Shown: piece by piece, positions 6,205 through 6,714 of the stretch
Numbering within the stretch: the first letter of the stretch is position 1
Layout of the letters: the number at the start of each line of letters is the position of its first letter
Source of the DNA: Actinomycetota bacterium
Lineage (GTDB): Bacteria; Actinomycetota; Humimicrobiia; Humimicrobiales; Humimicrobiaceae
DNA length: 6,714 nt
Assembly (NCBI GenBank): GCA_015711775.1
Contig: JACVJB010000049.1
Span: forward strand, 1-6,714
Direction of reading: 5' to 3'
Position numbers and translations under genes: made by a program
Notes under the pieces: generated by a model
The model's database searches: none
Seen by the model: the letters and a program-made list of their open reading frames with translations, nothing else
Told to the model about the DNA's origin: nothing

Positions 6205-6277
6205 AAGAAAACCGCCCACCCATTTTTTATGCCGTTTGTAATTACAGGTGAAAGAAATAAAAGGAATAATTATAAAA

Positions 6278-6714
6278 ATGGAAATGCCTGAGGTCAAAAC
6301 CAAAAAAAATATGGAGTATGAAATCGATGCAAGGGACATGCATTATAGAAACCTTAATAATGCTGTTAAGCAGATAATTGAAAATGCCGGGCAAATTAAA
6401 TATGCGCAGGATTCTAAAACTGCAAATTTTCAGGCAGAAAATTCCAACTCCTGCAACGTGCAGGCAGAAACAGATGGCAGGCTTATGATATCCTTGAAGA
6501 ATGTAATCGGCCAGCGCTATATTGGCGATGGTATTAAAGGCAATGTTAAAATAAAAATACACGGCGTGCCTGGAAATGATATGGCTGCTTTTATGGATGG
6601 TCCCGAGATTGAGGTTTTTGGAAATGCCCAGGACGGGGTGGCAAATACCATGAACAGCGGAAAAATAATAGTGCATGGCAGCAGCGGGGATATCACCGGA
6701 TATTCAATGCGCGG
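6278..6714 (+). CDS. Glutamate synthase GXGXG-domain subunit (GltB domain 3-like), 5' part
   Basis: The gene runs off the right edge; 145 complete codons are visible. YEIDARDMHYRNLNNAV (14-30) is the N-terminal lead typical of standalone GXGXG glutamate synthase subunits. ISLKNVIGQRYIGDGI (71-86) starts the glycine-rich right-handed beta-helix, and VFGNAQDGVANTMNSGKIIV (113-132) with HGSSGDITGYSMR (133-145) continues the repeating turns. The same fold occurs in formylmethanofuran dehydrogenase subunit C, but the neighbours make glutamate synthase the clear choice. In classical GltB it is fused at the C-terminus and shapes the ammonia tunnel between active sites. ATG 6278 has AAGGA at 6261-6265 with a rather long 12-base spacing. 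An in-frame GTG at 6248 would add ten residues but lacks a spaced ribosome binding site. The 73-base gap from the flavoprotein contains no terminator I can see, so co-transcription is likely. Confidence 0.88.
   Translation, partial: MEMPEVKTKKNMEYEIDARDMHYRNLNNAVKQIIENAGQIKYAQDSKTANFQAENSNSCNVQAETDGRLMISLKNVIGQRYIGDGIKGNVKIKIHGVPGNDMAAFMDGPEIEVFGNAQDGVANTMNSGKIIVHGSSGDITGYSMR

Noticed and set aside
6242..6676. A 144-codon minus-strand frame at the right end.
   Set aside because: It is opposite the GXGXG subunit gene, which has clear family motifs on the plus strand; the His/Phe/Ile-rich translation resembles no known domain.

Overview
The window is a compact, all-plus-strand stretch of a bacterial chromosome with an A+T-rich background: intergenic DNA is mostly A/T, and AGG (Arg) and ATA (Ile) codons are common. 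Gene content and signals suggest an anaerobic bacterium, Clostridia-like or from a related deep-branching lineage. The grounds are an iron-sulfur-rich split glutamate synthase, a class II aldolase, purine-rich Shine-Dalgarno sites, TTG/GTG-type start choices and an ANTAR regulator. The exact taxon cannot be read from the sequence.

Layout. (1) Positions 3-215 hold the C-terminal end of an ANTAR-domain RNA-binding antiterminator. (2) Positions 216-445 are an A/T-rich gap with a candidate promoter. (3) Positions 446-1453 encode a class II fructose-1,6-bisphosphate aldolase. (4) Positions 1454-1665 are a regulatory leader. It holds a promoter-like TTGACT/TATCAT pair, two hairpins with six-base loops carrying A at loop position 1 and G at position 4, and an intrinsic terminator whose 5' arm overlaps the second hairpin. 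This is the architecture of an ANTAR-responsive attenuator. (5) Positions 1666 to the right edge carry five consecutive genes of a split, archaeal-type glutamate synthase: glutaminase domain, FMN/Fe-S synthase domain with a fused ferredoxin module, four-cluster ferredoxin, FAD/NAD(P)H oxidoreductase, and the GXGXG domain cut by the window edge.

How the genes work together (inference from family knowledge). The amidotransferase subunit releases ammonia from glutamine. The FMN subunit uses it with 2-oxoglutarate and two electrons to make glutamate. The flavoprotein and the polyferredoxin probably bring those electrons from NAD(P)H, standing in for the GltD-type small subunit. The GXGXG protein supplies the beta-helix domain that in classical GltB is fused at the C-terminus. 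The leader should let transcription enter this operon only when an ANTAR protein, very plausibly the one ending at 215, holds the second hairpin and blocks the terminator. The most notable result is this matching of an ANTAR protein with an ANTAR-type RNA target in one locus, controlling a multi-subunit glutamate synthase.
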